This document shows positions 1 to 8,275 of a DNA stretch of 32,441 nt, piece after piece. Source of the DNA: Deltaproteobacteria bacterium (lineage in GTDB: Bacteria; Desulfobacterota; Desulfobacteria; Desulfobacterales; JAUWMJ01); assembly GCA_030638575.1 (NCBI GenBank), contig DAOWEJ010000084.1, forward strand, positions 1 through 32,441. Reading direction: 5' to 3'. Both the position numbers and the translations under genes were made by a program. A model generated the notes under the pieces. It made no database searches and had not been told where the DNA came from. It saw nothing but the letters and a program-made list of their open reading frames with translations. Numbering within the stretch: the stretch's first letter is position 1; the number at the start of each line of letters is the position of its first letter.

Positions 1-1011
1 ATAGCTGTGGCGGGAGCAACGGGTGCGGTAGGAAACCAGATGCTTACGTGCCTTGAGGAAAGAAATTTTCCGGTAAAATCAATTAAGCTTTTAGCTTCAC
101 GAAGATCGATAGGGCGAAAACTTCGTTTCAGAGGAGACCAGGTAGCGGTTGAAGAATTGACGGAAAATTCTTTTAAGGGGATCGATATTGCACTTTTTTC
201 AGCAGGGGGAACTGCGAGCAAAGACTTTGCGCCATTTGCTGCAAAGAACGGATGTGTTGTTGTTGACAACTCCAGCGCCTGGCGAATGGATCCGAAAGTC
301 CCACTGGTTGTTCCGGAAGTAAACCCCCATGCAATCGCAGGTTATACAAAAAAGGGGATTATAGCAAATCCGAACTGTTCAACTATCCAGATGGTAGTGC
401 CGTTAAATCCCATACATAAAAAATATAAAATTAAGAGGGTAGTGGTTTCAACATATCAGGCTGTATCCGGAACCGGGAAGAAAGCAATAGATGAGCTTTT
501 TGACCAGACCAGATCTATGATCAATTTTCTCGATTACGAGAAGAAGGTTTATCCCCATAGAATTGCATTTAATTGCATCCCTCATATAGACGTTTTTTTG
601 GATAATGGTTACACTAAAGAAGAAATAAAGATGGTTAACGAAACCAGAAAGATTTTAGAAGATGATAATATTGGTATTACAGCAACAACCGTCCGTGTCC
701 CGGTTTATTTTGGACATTCAGAGTCGGTAAATATTGAAACGAAAAAGGAAATATCAGCAGACGAAGTGAGATATCTGCTTGAAAAGGAACCTGGAATAAA
801 AGTATTAGATAAACCGGAGAAAAATATTTATCCGCTTGCTATTGATGCTGCCGGACAGGATCTGACTTTAGTCGGGCGAATCAGAGATGATGAGTCCGTC
901 AAAAACGGTATTAATATCTGGATTGTAGCCGACAACATCCGTAAGGGTGCAGCAACAAATGCGGTTCAGATAGCAGAAATTCTGGCAAAGGATTATTTAT
1001 CGGGAGTATAA
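1..1011 (+). CDS. asd: Aspartate-semialdehyde dehydrogenase (5' end cut by window)
   Basis: This enzyme reduces aspartyl-4-phosphate to aspartate semialdehyde with NADPH, the branch point to lysine/diaminopimelate, threonine and methionine. The frame is open from base 1. The GTG at position 7 is an internal valine of the nucleotide-binding motif IAVAGATGAVG, so only a few N-terminal residues lie outside the window. The active-site segment NPNCSTIQMV carries the catalytic cysteine. HIDVFLDNGYTKEE and the C-terminal IWIVADNIRKGAATNAVQIA are also typical. About 336 residues are visible against a usual 330-340. The TAA stop is followed three bases later by the start of greA, suggesting cotranscription. 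Identification is secure; paralogue status cannot be judged. Confidence 0.95.
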   Translation: MAVAGATGAVGNQMLTCLEERNFPVKSIKLLASRRSIGRKLRFRGDQVAVEELTENSFKGIDIALFSAGGTASKDFAPFAAKNGCVVVDNSSAWRMDPKVPLVVPEVNPHAIAGYTKKGIIANPNCSTIQMVVPLNPIHKKYKIKRVVVSTYQAVSGTGKKAIDELFDQTRSMINFLDYEKKVYPHRIAFNCIPHIDVFLDNGYTKEEIKMVNETRKILEDDNIGITATTVRVPVYFGHSESVNIETKKEISADEVRYLLEKEPGIKVLDKPEKNIYPLAIDAAGQDLTLVGRIRDDESVKNGINIWIVADNIRKGAATNAVQIAEILAKDYLSGV

Positions 1012-1014
1012 GAG

Positions 1015-1482
1015 TTGGATCGAATACCCATAACAAAAAAAGGCTATGAAGTTCTTAAAAAGGAACTGAATAATTTAAAAAAAATTGAAAGGCCTCAAAA
1101 TATAAAAGCGATTGAAGAAGCTCGCGCTCACGGGGATCTTTCAGAAAACGCGGAATTTGATGCAGCAAAGGACCGGCAGGGTTTTATTGAAGGCCGCATT
1201 GGTGAATTGACATTTAAACTGGCAAATGCTGAGGTCATTGATCCTGATAAAATTCCTAAGGGTTTAGCTATATTTGGCTCAAAGGTTGTTCTTGAAAATA
1301 TAGATACCGGAGAGGATATGGAATATCAACTCGTAGGGCCTGATGAATCGGATATTGAGAAAGGCCGAATTTCTATTTCGTCACCACTTGGAAAAGCGAT
1401 TATAGGGAAAAAACCAGGTGATGAGCTGACCCTCCAGGCTCCGGGTGGTAGAAGGAATTATGAGTTAATAAAGATCTTATAG
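1015..1482 (+). CDS. greA: Transcription elongation factor GreA
   Basis: GreA enters the RNA polymerase secondary channel and stimulates cleavage of backtracked RNA. The 155-residue length fits the family (about 158). The N-terminal coiled-coil hairpin holds the tip motif in EARAHGDLSENAEFDAAKDR (about residues 37-56), with the acidic residues that position the catalytic metal. The C-terminal FKBP-like domain ends with SPLGKAIIGKKPGDELTLQAP. The start is TTG at 1015, chosen because GGGAG (1002-1006) lies 8 bases upstream inside the end of asd, and MDRIPITKKGYEVLKKEL matches the usual N-terminus. It lies between asd and rpoZ, in one run with short gaps. Confidence 0.96.
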   Translation: MDRIPITKKGYEVLKKELNNLKKIERPQNIKAIEEARAHGDLSENAEFDAAKDRQGFIEGRIGELTFKLANAEVIDPDKIPKGLAIFGSKVVLENIDTGEDMEYQLVGPDESDIEKGRISISSPLGKAIIGKKPGDELTLQAPGGRRNYELIKIL

Positions 1483-1502
1483 TAGAATATGGAGGTTATA
1501 AC

Positions 1503-1709
1503 GTGGCACGTATTACCGTCGAGGACTGTCTGAAAAAAGTACCCAACAGATTTATGCTGGTAAACATGGTTGCAAAGCGTGTAAGGCAGATACGTGAAGG
1601 ATCCGAGTATCTGGTAAGTTCCCCAAAAAATGAGGATATAGTTATTTCTCTGCGGGAAGTTGCGGCGGGGAAAGTAGTTATCAAATCAGAAGAAGAAAAA
1701 GAGGAATAA
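1503..1709 (+). CDS. rpoZ: RNA polymerase omega subunit
   Basis: Omega is the small RNA polymerase subunit that helps fold and assemble beta'. The 68-residue protein starts MARITVEDCLKKVPNRFMLV, followed by VAKRVRQIREG, the conserved helical core of the family. It has an acidic tail (SEEEKEE). The start codon is GTG, supported by GGAGG at 1491-1495 with a 7-base spacer. It is shorter than the 91-residue E. coli protein, as in many non-enteric bacteria. It follows greA by 20 bases and precedes the PP-loop gene by 17, so all are probably transcribed together. Confidence 0.93.
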   Translation: MARITVEDCLKKVPNRFMLVNMVAKRVRQIREGSEYLVSSPKNEDIVISLREVAAGKVVIKSEEEKEE

Positions 1710-1726
1710 ACGGCTGAAACCGACTT

Positions 1727-2458
1727 TTGCCGTTAAACAGCTATACATATAAAGCTCTGAACAGATCTGTGGGCAAAGCCTTACATCATTATGATATGAT
1801 TTCCGATGGTGATCGCATCGTTGTGGGACTTTCAGGTGGTAAGGACAGTCTTACACTTATGTGGATTTTAAAGGAGCGGCTTTCTCGTATCCCTGTCAAT
1901 TATGATTTGTTTGCTGTTTACATCGATCCCGGGTTTCAGGGGGGCTACAGCCGGTCTTTGGAAAATTATTGTGAAAATGAAGGATATGAGCTCAGGGTTG
2001 AATATACGGATTACGGAATTCTGGGACACAGTGAGAAAAACAGAGAAAACCCGTGTTTTCTTTGTTCCAGGCTGCGCAGGAAGCGCCTTTTCGAAATTGC
2101 AGACGAGCTTGGATGCAATAAGCTGGCGCTGGGACATACCAAAGATGATATAATCGAGACCCTGTTTTTAAATATCTGCTATGCAGGTGAGATCAGTACA
2201 ATGATTCCTTCCCAGACATTTTTTAAGGGAAGATTTACGGTAATAAGGCCCCTGGCGTTTATTGACGAGGATTTAATAAGACGATTTGCAAAAGAACAAA
2301 ATTTTCCTGGTTTTATTAATCAATGCCCCAGCGCGAGAGTCTCTAAACGTCACGAGATAAAGACGATTTTAAAAATGCTGTACCGAAGTAACAGAAAAAT
2401 TAAAGGGAATATCTTCAGGGCTATGAGTAATGTTAATAATGAATACTTATTGAAATAA
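1727..2458 (+). CDS. TtcA-family tRNA thiolation PP-loop protein
   Basis: This is an ATP-pyrophosphatase of the TtcA/TtuA type, a group that activates a tRNA base as an adenylate before sulfur insertion (2-thiocytidine 32 for TtcA). The PP-loop SGGKDSLTL is near residue 36, followed by the family CxxC in NPCFLCSRLRRKR, which in TtcA helps hold an iron-sulfur cluster. GHTKDDIIETLFLN and RPLAFIDEDLIRRFA are further family blocks. A late cysteine in NQCPSARVSKRH may be the third cluster ligand. At 243 residues it is shorter than E. coli TtcA (311). The TTG start at 1727 is the first possible start after an in-frame TGA at 1715 and lacks a strong ribosome site. The modified position cannot be stated from sequence. 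Confidence 0.82.
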   Translation: MPLNSYTYKALNRSVGKALHHYDMISDGDRIVVGLSGGKDSLTLMWILKERLSRIPVNYDLFAVYIDPGFQGGYSRSLENYCENEGYELRVEYTDYGILGHSEKNRENPCFLCSRLRRKRLFEIADELGCNKLALGHTKDDIIETLFLNICYAGEISTMIPSQTFFKGRFTVIRPLAFIDEDLIRRFAKEQNFPGFINQCPSARVSKRHEIKTILKMLYRSNRKIKGNIFRAMSNVNNEYLLK

Positions 2459-2465
2459 TGTAACT

Positions 2466-2670
2466 GGGTTCAAGGGTTCACGGTTCAGGGGTTCAGAGTT
2501 TATGTTTTGTCGGCAATCGGCATGCGAATTGACTCTGAAGGTTTCTTGCCTGGAAAATAAACATGACTTGCCAGGGTTTTAATTCCGAAACGAATGCAAA
2601 ATTCATCCTATTATTACGATATACTAAGTAAATAACCTTGAACTTTGAACCGTGAACCTGACAACCTGAG
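2466..2670. repeat. GGTTCA-rich inverted-repeat element
   Basis: This fills most of the 225-base gap between the PP-loop gene and folE2. The left arm (2466-2500) is four degenerate tandem units of the type GGGTTCAA/C/G. The right arm (2636-2670) is the reverse complement of the same motif (CCTTGAAC, TTTGAACCGTGAACCTG). The arms share GGTTCACGGTTCA exactly in inverted orientation. The middle is AT-rich and holds a weak CCTGG/CCAGG hairpin (about 2551-2577) followed by a short T run, a possible weak terminator. No gene is seen. Confidence 0.6.
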
Positions 2671-2683
2671 TAGTTAAAAAATA

Positions 2684-3457
2684 ATGATGAAAGACATTCA
2701 AAATCAGCGCGATTATCGCAATATACCCATTGATAAGGTCGGGATTAAAAATTTGCGATATCCCATAACCGTTCTTGACCGGCTGAACGAATTTCAGCAT
2801 ACGGTTGCTAATATAAATATGTATGTTGATTTGCCCCATAAAAACAAAGGGACCCACATGAGCAGGTTTGTGGAAATCCTTCATTTGTTTCGTCCGGAAA
2901 TTTCTTTAAAAAGGATTTCAGATGTTTTAGATGAAATGAAGAAGCATCTGAATGCAGCTTCTGCCCATATTGAAGTAACTTTCCCTTATTTTATTAAAAA
3001 AAATGCTCCTGTCAGCGATTCTCCGGGCCTGATGGACTATACATGCAAGATCGCAGGATCAAGTGACCCTGATGGTAAGTTGGACCTTGTTTCAGAAGTT
3101 ATAGTGCCGATCTCTTCAGTATGCCCATGTTCTAAAGAAATCAGTGAATTTGGTGCACACAATCAGCGTGGAGAGGTAAAAGTCAGAACACGGTTTAAAA
3201 AATTTATCTGGATGGAGGATATGATTGACCTGGTAGAACAATCTGCTTCGTGTGATGTCTACTCTGTTCTAAAACGTGTTGATGAAAAGAGTGTTACGGA
3301 AAAAGGGTTTTCTAATCCTAAATTTGTTGAAGATATTGTGCGGGATATTTCCAAAAAGCTCTATGAGGATGATAATATAACATGGTTTTCTGTCAGTGCT
3401 GAAAATTTTGAATCGATCCACAACCACAGTGCTTTTGCACATATTGAAAGCAAGTAA
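2684..3457 (+). CDS. folE2: GTP cyclohydrolase FolE2 (type IB)
   Basis: FolE2 converts GTP to 7,8-dihydroneopterin triphosphate, the first step to folate and, in many bacteria, queuosine. The 257-residue length fits the family. Family signatures are MYVDLPHKNKGTHMSRFVEIL, the metal-ligand region SVCPCSKEISEFGAHNQRG (Cys147 and Cys149), and the C-terminal FSVSAENFESIHNHSAFA. Type IB enzymes tolerate metals other than zinc, which is known of the family and not visible here. Two adjacent ATG codons (2684, 2687) are possible starts and neither has a clear ribosome site. It is convergent with dacB, with only 6 bases between the stops. A short palindrome there (AGTAAA/TTTACT) could form a weak shared hairpin. 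Confidence 0.94.
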   Translation: MMKDIQNQRDYRNIPIDKVGIKNLRYPITVLDRLNEFQHTVANINMYVDLPHKNKGTHMSRFVEILHLFRPEISLKRISDVLDEMKKHLNAASAHIEVTFPYFIKKNAPVSDSPGLMDYTCKIAGSSDPDGKLDLVSEVIVPISSVCPCSKEISEFGAHNQRGEVKVRTRFKKFIWMEDMIDLVEQSASCDVYSVLKRVDEKSVTEKGFSNPKFVEDIVRDISKKLYEDDNITWFSVSAENFESIHNHSAFAHIESK

Positions 3458-3463
3458 AATTAT

Positions 3464-4684
3464 TTACTCATCACTTACATAACATCGAATTTTTTCCATA
3501 ATACTTCCCGCCGATTTCCCGGGTGTATTTAACAGTACTACAAATCGATATAATTGACCTTTTGTTTTTTCAATATAACCGGCCCTTGTATTTATTCCGA
3601 TGAGAGTACCTGTCTTATAAAATTCTTTTCCCTCATGACGCATTAGACTGTGATAAGGTTCAAACGCATTGAGAACCTTATCCATATCTTTTGCCGAAGT
3701 CCTGTTTTTCCTGGATATACCAGAACCTTCAGCAATACTGGTGTGTTTCAAACCGAGAATATCCTTTGCGTAGGATAAAGCCGCTGTAGCACCTTTATCC
3801 AGGGTTCCGGGAGGACCATAAGCTTTTGCACCTGCAGCAATAAGAAGCTGGTTGGTAGTAAAATTGTTTGAAAAGTCAAGAATACGGGATATAATCTCTT
3901 CTAAAGAGAGCCTGGATATATATCTAAGTATTAGCCGGTCACTACTTTTCTGAACACTACCTGTCTTTACAGCACCGGTTATTTTTATCCCTTCATTTTC
4001 CAGGAAATATTTAATAAGATGTCCGGCATACAAGGTGCATTCATTATTGTTGTGTGAAAGGACGATTCGACCCTTGCCCTGTCCGGATTGTTTTATTCTT
4101 TTAAGAGCAAAGGGCAAAAGAGGAGTCTGTGGTTCGGCACTGATAAAAATTCCTTTTGACCGGCTGAAGTTTACCGTGTTGAAATTAGCGCACAGAGCGC
4201 CGTTTGGGGCATCATAGGGCTGGGTTGATGATGCGACTCCGGGAATTGTCAGGGGTTGTGCAAAATATGAATCATCGCAAATAATATCATTTATTTTATT
4301 AATCTTAGTGCAAAGGGATTTTGATATTTCCAGTAAAACTTCTGAAATAAGCAAAGGATCGCCATAACCTTTTATCTTAAGATTGTTATCCTTATCTATG
4401 TAAAATTCAGTAACAAATCTATGATCTGGTCCAAGATAATGAAGAGCTACAAGAGCGGTGAATATTTTCAATGTTGATGCTGGAACCAGTATTTTTTCTA
4501 CGTTTTTTGAAAAAAGAACTCTGCCCTGAGGGTCTGTTATAAGTAAGGCGTCCTGTTTTCCTATAAGATTTATAAAATCTTTTTTTGTTTCGGCATTAAG
4601 ATTGACCGGCTGCCATGGATTTAAAATAATGAGGAACAGTAAGAAAAAAGATGGAAAAGAATTTAAAAAAGTAATCGGTTTCAT
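3464..4684 (-). CDS. dacB: D-Ala-D-Ala carboxypeptidase, peptidase S13 (DacB/PBP4 type)
   Basis: This is a periplasmic penicillin-binding protein that trims or cleaves peptidoglycan stem peptides. An N-terminal signal sequence (hydrophobic about residues 10-28) is followed by the mature domain. The active-site motif SxxK is Ser70-Thr-Leu-Lys73 in PASTLKIF. The second motif region is GSGISRKNRTSAKD, and the third is KTGT at residues 357-360. At 406 residues it is compact for S13 (E. coli DacB about 477), with a reduced inserted region. It lies 4 bases downstream of dtd on the same strand, so dtd-dacB is a likely operon. Carboxypeptidase versus endopeptidase activity cannot be decided from sequence. 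Confidence 0.92.
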   Translation of the reverse strand: MKPITFLNSFPSFFLLFLIILNPWQPVNLNAETKKDFINLIGKQDALLITDPQGRVLFSKNVEKILVPASTLKIFTALVALHYLGPDHRFVTEFYIDKDNNLKIKGYGDPLLISEVLLEISKSLCTKINKINDIICDDSYFAQPLTIPGVASSTQPYDAPNGALCANFNTVNFSRSKGIFISAEPQTPLLPFALKRIKQSGQGKGRIVLSHNNNECTLYAGHLIKYFLENEGIKITGAVKTGSVQKSSDRLILRYISRLSLEEIISRILDFSNNFTTNQLLIAAGAKAYGPPGTLDKGATAALSYAKDILGLKHTSIAEGSGISRKNRTSAKDMDKVLNAFEPYHSLMRHEGKEFYKTGTLIGINTRAGYIEKTKGQLYRFVVLLNTPGKSAGSIMEKIRCYVSDE

Positions 4685-4688
4685 TTAT

Positions 4689-5129
4689 TTACTTACTTTC
4701 AACAATTAGTGTAACCGGGCCGTCATTAATCAACGATACAGCCATTAGGGCACGGAATTGACCGGTTTTAACTGTAATTCCTTTTTGTTTTATATGTTTT
4801 ACAAAATGTTCGTACAGGTTTTCGGCCTTATCAGGACCGGCGGCATTAGTAAATGAAGGGCGTCTTCCTTTTCTGCAGTCGCCCAGAAGGGTAAACTGGG
4901 ACACAACAAGCATTTCGCCTCTTATATCTATTAAAGACAGATTCATCCTTGCGTTTTCATCTTCAAAAATCCTTAAGTTTGGTATTTTCTCAGCAAGATA
5001 ATCCGCATCTTTTTTTTCGTCTTCCACGGTAACACCAAGAAGCACAAGCAAACCGCTACCGATTTTCCCAGTGATTTTACCATTTACAGAAACAGAGCTT
5101 TCTTTTACTCGTTGTAAGACTGCAAGCAC
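4689..5129 (-). CDS. dtd: D-aminoacyl-tRNA deacylase
   Basis: Dtd hydrolyses D-aminoacyl-tRNA (and glycyl-tRNA-Ala) and so protects translation. The two active-site blocks are present: [17 protein letters not shown], and [11 protein letters not shown] with the Gly-cisPro pair. I place the start at GTG 5129, giving [13 protein letters not shown] and 146 residues, which matches the family (E. coli 145). A GGAG lies 10 bases upstream of this codon. A TTG at 5147 would add six residues that do not resemble the family. The stop is 4 bases before dacB. The inverted-repeat element at 5151-5200 lies just upstream, so any promoter must be near or within it. Confidence 0.94.
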   Translation of the reverse strand: MLAVLQRVKESSVSVNGKITGKIGSGLLVLLGVTVEDEKKDADYLAEKIPNLRIFEDENARMNLSLIDIRGEMLVVSQFTLLGDCRKGRRPSFTNAAGPDKAENLYEHFVKHIKQKGITVKTGQFRALMAVSLINDGPVTLIVESK

Positions 5130-5150
5130 AATTGAATCACTCCACAAGGC

Positions 5151-5200
5151 GAGACCTTTGAACTTGAATCCCGCTTTAGCGGGAAATTTATCAAGGTCTC
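5151..5200. repeat. Short GAGACCTTTG-ended inverted repeat
   Basis: This 50-bp stretch starts GAGACCTTTG and ends CAAGGTCTC, nearly the same termini as the two MITE-like copies at 22398 and 24358, with one base missing on the right. It contains the 16-bp palindrome TCCCGCTTTAGCGGGA (5169-5184). No flanking duplication is visible (AAGGC left, AATAT right). It may be an internally deleted relative of the larger elements. Confidence 0.5.
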
Positions 5201-5270
5201 AATATAAATAATAATGAAGGAATCGTTCCGATCATTTATGTATAGGGGACCGGAAAGTCAAGTCAATTAC

Positions 5271-5459
5271 GACAGGCTCGTAAAAAGTCTCCCGCTTCAG
5301 TTTAGCGGGACGTTGTGCTGCATTTCGTAATCATTCAATGTACGATAAGTACGCCTCATGATTACAAAAATTCCACGCCTTTCTTGTCCCGCTGCTTTTT
5401 AGCGGGGGAATTTGATATTTTTACGAAACCGTCTAAATCGGACTTTTTACTAGTTCATC
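5271..5459. repeat. MITE-like inverted-repeat element (GTAAAAAGTC ends)
   Basis: The left end (5271-5289) reads GACAGGCTCGTAAAAAGTC. The right end (5441-5459), in reverse complement, reads GATGAACTAGTAAAAAGTC, sharing 14 of 19 bases. A second inner end, RC GACGGTTTCGTAAAAA, finishes at 5433. The interior is strongly self-complementary: TTTCGTAATCAT against ATGATTACAAAAA, plus two CCCGCT/AGCGGG hairpins (5290-5308 and 5387-5407). No transposase is present and no clear target duplication was found. It fills much of the dtd-cyclase gap. The remaining 5460-5619 is AT-rich with no gene seen. Confidence 0.6.
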
Positions 5460-5619
5460 AACTATAATGACAGGGAAATTAGACAGATAAAGTTTGTCGC
5501 AAATGAAATTTGAGATGTATTTATCTTGAATAATATTCGAGTTTGTAATATAAAGAAACCTCCTCATAAAAGCCTTATACTGATCTCTTAACACCTTTAC
5601 CTGATAAGAGGGAACGAAA

Positions 5620-8262
5620 ATGGGTTTATACAAGTGGCTGGGCGATGAATCCCTGAAGAACAGAAACCTTTATTATAAGCTTAATATAATATTTGGTCTC
5701 TTTTTTCTTTTTCCTGTTTTTGGTTTTATATACTTTGGATATAAGTATAACATACTGACAGATAAGTTTGTCCCGATATTTTTTATGGGCGTTCTGGTTT
5801 TTTCATTTTTCGGATTTGTTATACTCAAGAATTTGTTCGATAAAATCAAAAATATATCTGAAAAAATGACGGATGATTTTCTTACAGGAGTTACAGAGGA
5901 ACAACTTCAAACCGGTGCAGACGAGCTGCAAAACATTATACAGTCGTTTACGGCCATAAAGAATCAATTTTCCAATACATTCAATCAGCTTGAAAAAAAA
6001 GCTTCAGAAATTTCAATACTAAAAGAACTTTCAGAACTGTGTTATGTTACTTTTGATCCGGAGGAGATTTTGTATGTTACACTTGAGCGTTCTTTGGCGT
6101 TGACAAATTCCGACCTCGGTTCAGTACTGACTCTGGAAAAGGGTGATTCTAAGGAGTTTGTCGTAAAAGCCAGCGTCGGTTTGGGTGAGTATGTCAAGTT
6201 AGGGGACAGGATTGAATTTGAAACAAGTATTGCAAAATATGCAGTACTCAATAAATCACCACTTATCGTCAAAGATGTAGAAAAGGACAGGAGGTTCGGA
6301 CGGACTAATCTTTCCCATTATGGCACAAAATCATTTGTTTGCATGCCTATTAAAACAAGTAAAGAAATAATAGGAGTGCTTACACTTTCACGAAAGGATA
6401 ACATAAAGGAATATTCTCAAGAAGACGTTGAAGCTCTGACTCCTCTGCTTAGCAACGCTGCTTTTACCTACGAAAACATCCGCCTTTTAAAGGAAAATAA
6501 GCAAGGTTCAATGCATTTGAAATCGATTGAGAAGATCTTTAAGATTATAAATTCAAGTTTCAGGGACAGCGAACTTATACAGGCAATATTAAATGAGATA
6601 CACAGTGTTGTACCTTTTGATATTGCATTCGTGATGACGCGGGATGATAACAAACCTGGTTATCTAACTATATATGATCTGATGGCAAATGGTCCGACTA
6701 ACATTTCAAAAGGTGATTCTTACCCTCGAAACGACACAATCATTGAAAAGGTGCTAAAAAAAGAAAGCTCTATAATCGTAGATGACATAGACTCACTCGA
6801 TGAAGAAATTAAAATGGATAAAGCCGGAGTGCTTTCCAGTGATCTTGAGATTGAGCTTTTCACAAATCATGGTCGCAGGTCTTGCCTTCTTACACCTTTA
6901 AAAACTGATGGCATCGTAACAGGCATACTCGTCCTCTCTGCAACAAAACCCGGTCTTTTTTACGATGTTCAAAACCTAATTGAGTGGATCGCAAACGGGC
7001 TTTCTATTGCAATTGAACGCAGCAATCTATCAGTAGCAGTCTTTAAACGTAATCAGGAACTGGATACAATTAAGCAGATAGGAAGCGCTCTTGCTTCATC
7101 TACCTTTGATATCAGCAAGGTTCTCAAATATACCATGGACATGATCCGGGTTATTATGAACGTGGAAGCCGGTTCTTTACTTTTCCTTGAAAATGATGAA
7201 CTCGAGCTTGCCGTGGCATTTAATGTTAAAGTCAAAATCGTTAAAAAATTCCGGCTTAAAATCGGTCAAGGAATTGCCGGTCATGTTGCGGCAAGGGGAG
7301 AAGCTATTATAGTAAATGATACACAGAAATCTCCGCACTTTTTTCCTGGTGTTGATAGACATACAGGATTTAAAACAAAAAATATACTATGCGTGCCGAT
7401 GATTTCTCAAGGAAAAGTAATAGGTGTAGTTGAGGTGCTTAATAAAAAAGAGGGTGAATTCATTCCAAGTGATGAAGACCTTTTGCAATCAATTGCAACA
7501 TCGGTAAGTATCGCAATAGAAAATGCCCGCCTGTATAAGGAAACGGTCTCCATGGCGGAACATGAGCGAAGTATCCGGCGAATGTTTCAGAAGTTTGTAC
7601 CCAAAGAGGTTCTGGAAACTATCATCAAAGGTGAAGAGACAGGAAAGGCCGTTGTTGAAGAATTCAAGAACCTTACATTGCTGAATCTTGACATAAGAGG
7701 CTTTACCGAACTTGCTATGGAAATGGGCCCCCGGAAAACCGTTTCCTTGTTAAACAGTTTTTTTTCAGTTATGGGAGGGATCATATTCAAGCATAGCGGT
7801 ATCGTCGATAAATATCTCGGTGACGGATTTCTGGCAATTTTTGGTGCTCCGGTTTCAAGTATAATGGATGTAGATAATGCAGTGGCCGCAGCACTTGAAA
7901 TGAAGGATGCAATAAAAGAAGTTAATAAGAGCTTTGTGAAAGAGTTGGGAGCCTCGGTAAACATCGGTATTAGCGTTCATACCGGTGAAGTAGTTGTGGG
8001 AAATATAGGATTTGAAAAGAAAATGGATTACACGGTGATAGGCGATGCGGTTAATACTGTATTCAGGTTGCAGGAGTTTACCAAATCTTATCCCAATGGT
8101 ATTATCATTGGTGAAAATACACGTCGAGCGGCCCGTTGTCGGCTCAAAGTTCGTAATATCAATGAAGCACTTGGAGAATTGAAACTATATGAGCTTTTAG
8201 GTATTAAAAAAACCGATTCGCAAGCTTCAAAGCCGGAATCAAAGCACCGGATTGTTAAATAA
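5620..8262 (+). CDS. Membrane class III adenylate cyclase with three GAF domains
   Basis: This 880-residue protein is predicted to make cAMP in response to ligands or redox state sensed by GAF domains. Two membrane helices (about 18-42 and 50-72) are followed by a short coiled linker, GAF1 (about 135-290), GAF2 (about 300-470), GAF3 (about 480-640, the most canonical), a connector with RRMFQKFVPKEV, and a C-terminal cyclase domain. Metal-binding aspartates are D691 (LDIRGFT) and D735 (KYLGDGFLAIFG). Lys801 in KKMDYTVIGD fits the adenine-specifying lysine. Thr805 replaces the usual Asp, as in class IIIb enzymes. N812 and R816 complete the active site, so catalysis looks intact. The start has GAGGG 7 bases upstream (5608-5612). 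AlgH/YqgE follows after 13 bases. Confidence 0.9.
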   Translation: MGLYKWLGDESLKNRNLYYKLNIIFGLFFLFPVFGFIYFGYKYNILTDKFVPIFFMGVLVFSFFGFVILKNLFDKIKNISEKMTDDFLTGVTEEQLQTGADELQNIIQSFTAIKNQFSNTFNQLEKKASEISILKELSELCYVTFDPEEILYVTLERSLALTNSDLGSVLTLEKGDSKEFVVKASVGLGEYVKLGDRIEFETSIAKYAVLNKSPLIVKDVEKDRRFGRTNLSHYGTKSFVCMPIKTSKEIIGVLTLSRKDNIKEYSQEDVEALTPLLSNAAFTYENIRLLKENKQGSMHLKSIEKIFKIINSSFRDSELIQAILNEIHSVVPFDIAFVMTRDDNKPGYLTIYDLMANGPTNISKGDSYPRNDTIIEKVLKKESSIIVDDIDSLDEEIKMDKAGVLSSDLEIELFTNHGRRSCLLTPLKTDGIVTGILVLSATKPGLFYDVQNLIEWIANGLSIAIERSNLSVAVFKRNQELDTIKQIGSALASSTFDISKVLKYTMDMIRVIMNVEAGSLLFLENDELELAVAFNVKVKIVKKFRLKIGQGIAGHVAARGEAIIVNDTQKSPHFFPGVDRHTGFKTKNILCVPMISQGKVIGVVEVLNKKEGEFIPSDEDLLQSIATSVSIAIENARLYKETVSMAEHERSIRRMFQKFVPKEVLETIIKGEETGKAVVEEFKNLTLLNLDIRGFTELAMEMGPRKTVSLLNSFFSVMGGIIFKHSGIVDKYLGDGFLAIFGAPVSSIMDVDNAVAAALEMKDAIKEVNKSFVKELGASVNIGISVHTGEVVVGNIGFEKKMDYTVIGDAVNTVFRLQEFTKSYPNGIIIGENTRRAARCRLKVRNINEALGELKLYELLGIKKTDSQASKPESKHRIVK

Positions 8263-8275
8263 GCAAAAAATATAA

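Noticed and set aside
5433..5633. Minus-strand 66-codon frame before the cyclase
   Set aside because: It begins inside the cyclase coding start and ends in the repeat element; the GGAGG-like stretch in it has no start codon at a usable distance.
7587..7964. 125-codon minus-strand frame
   Set aside because: It is fully antisense to the conserved catalytic domain of the cyclase; a shadow frame rich in Ser/Ala.
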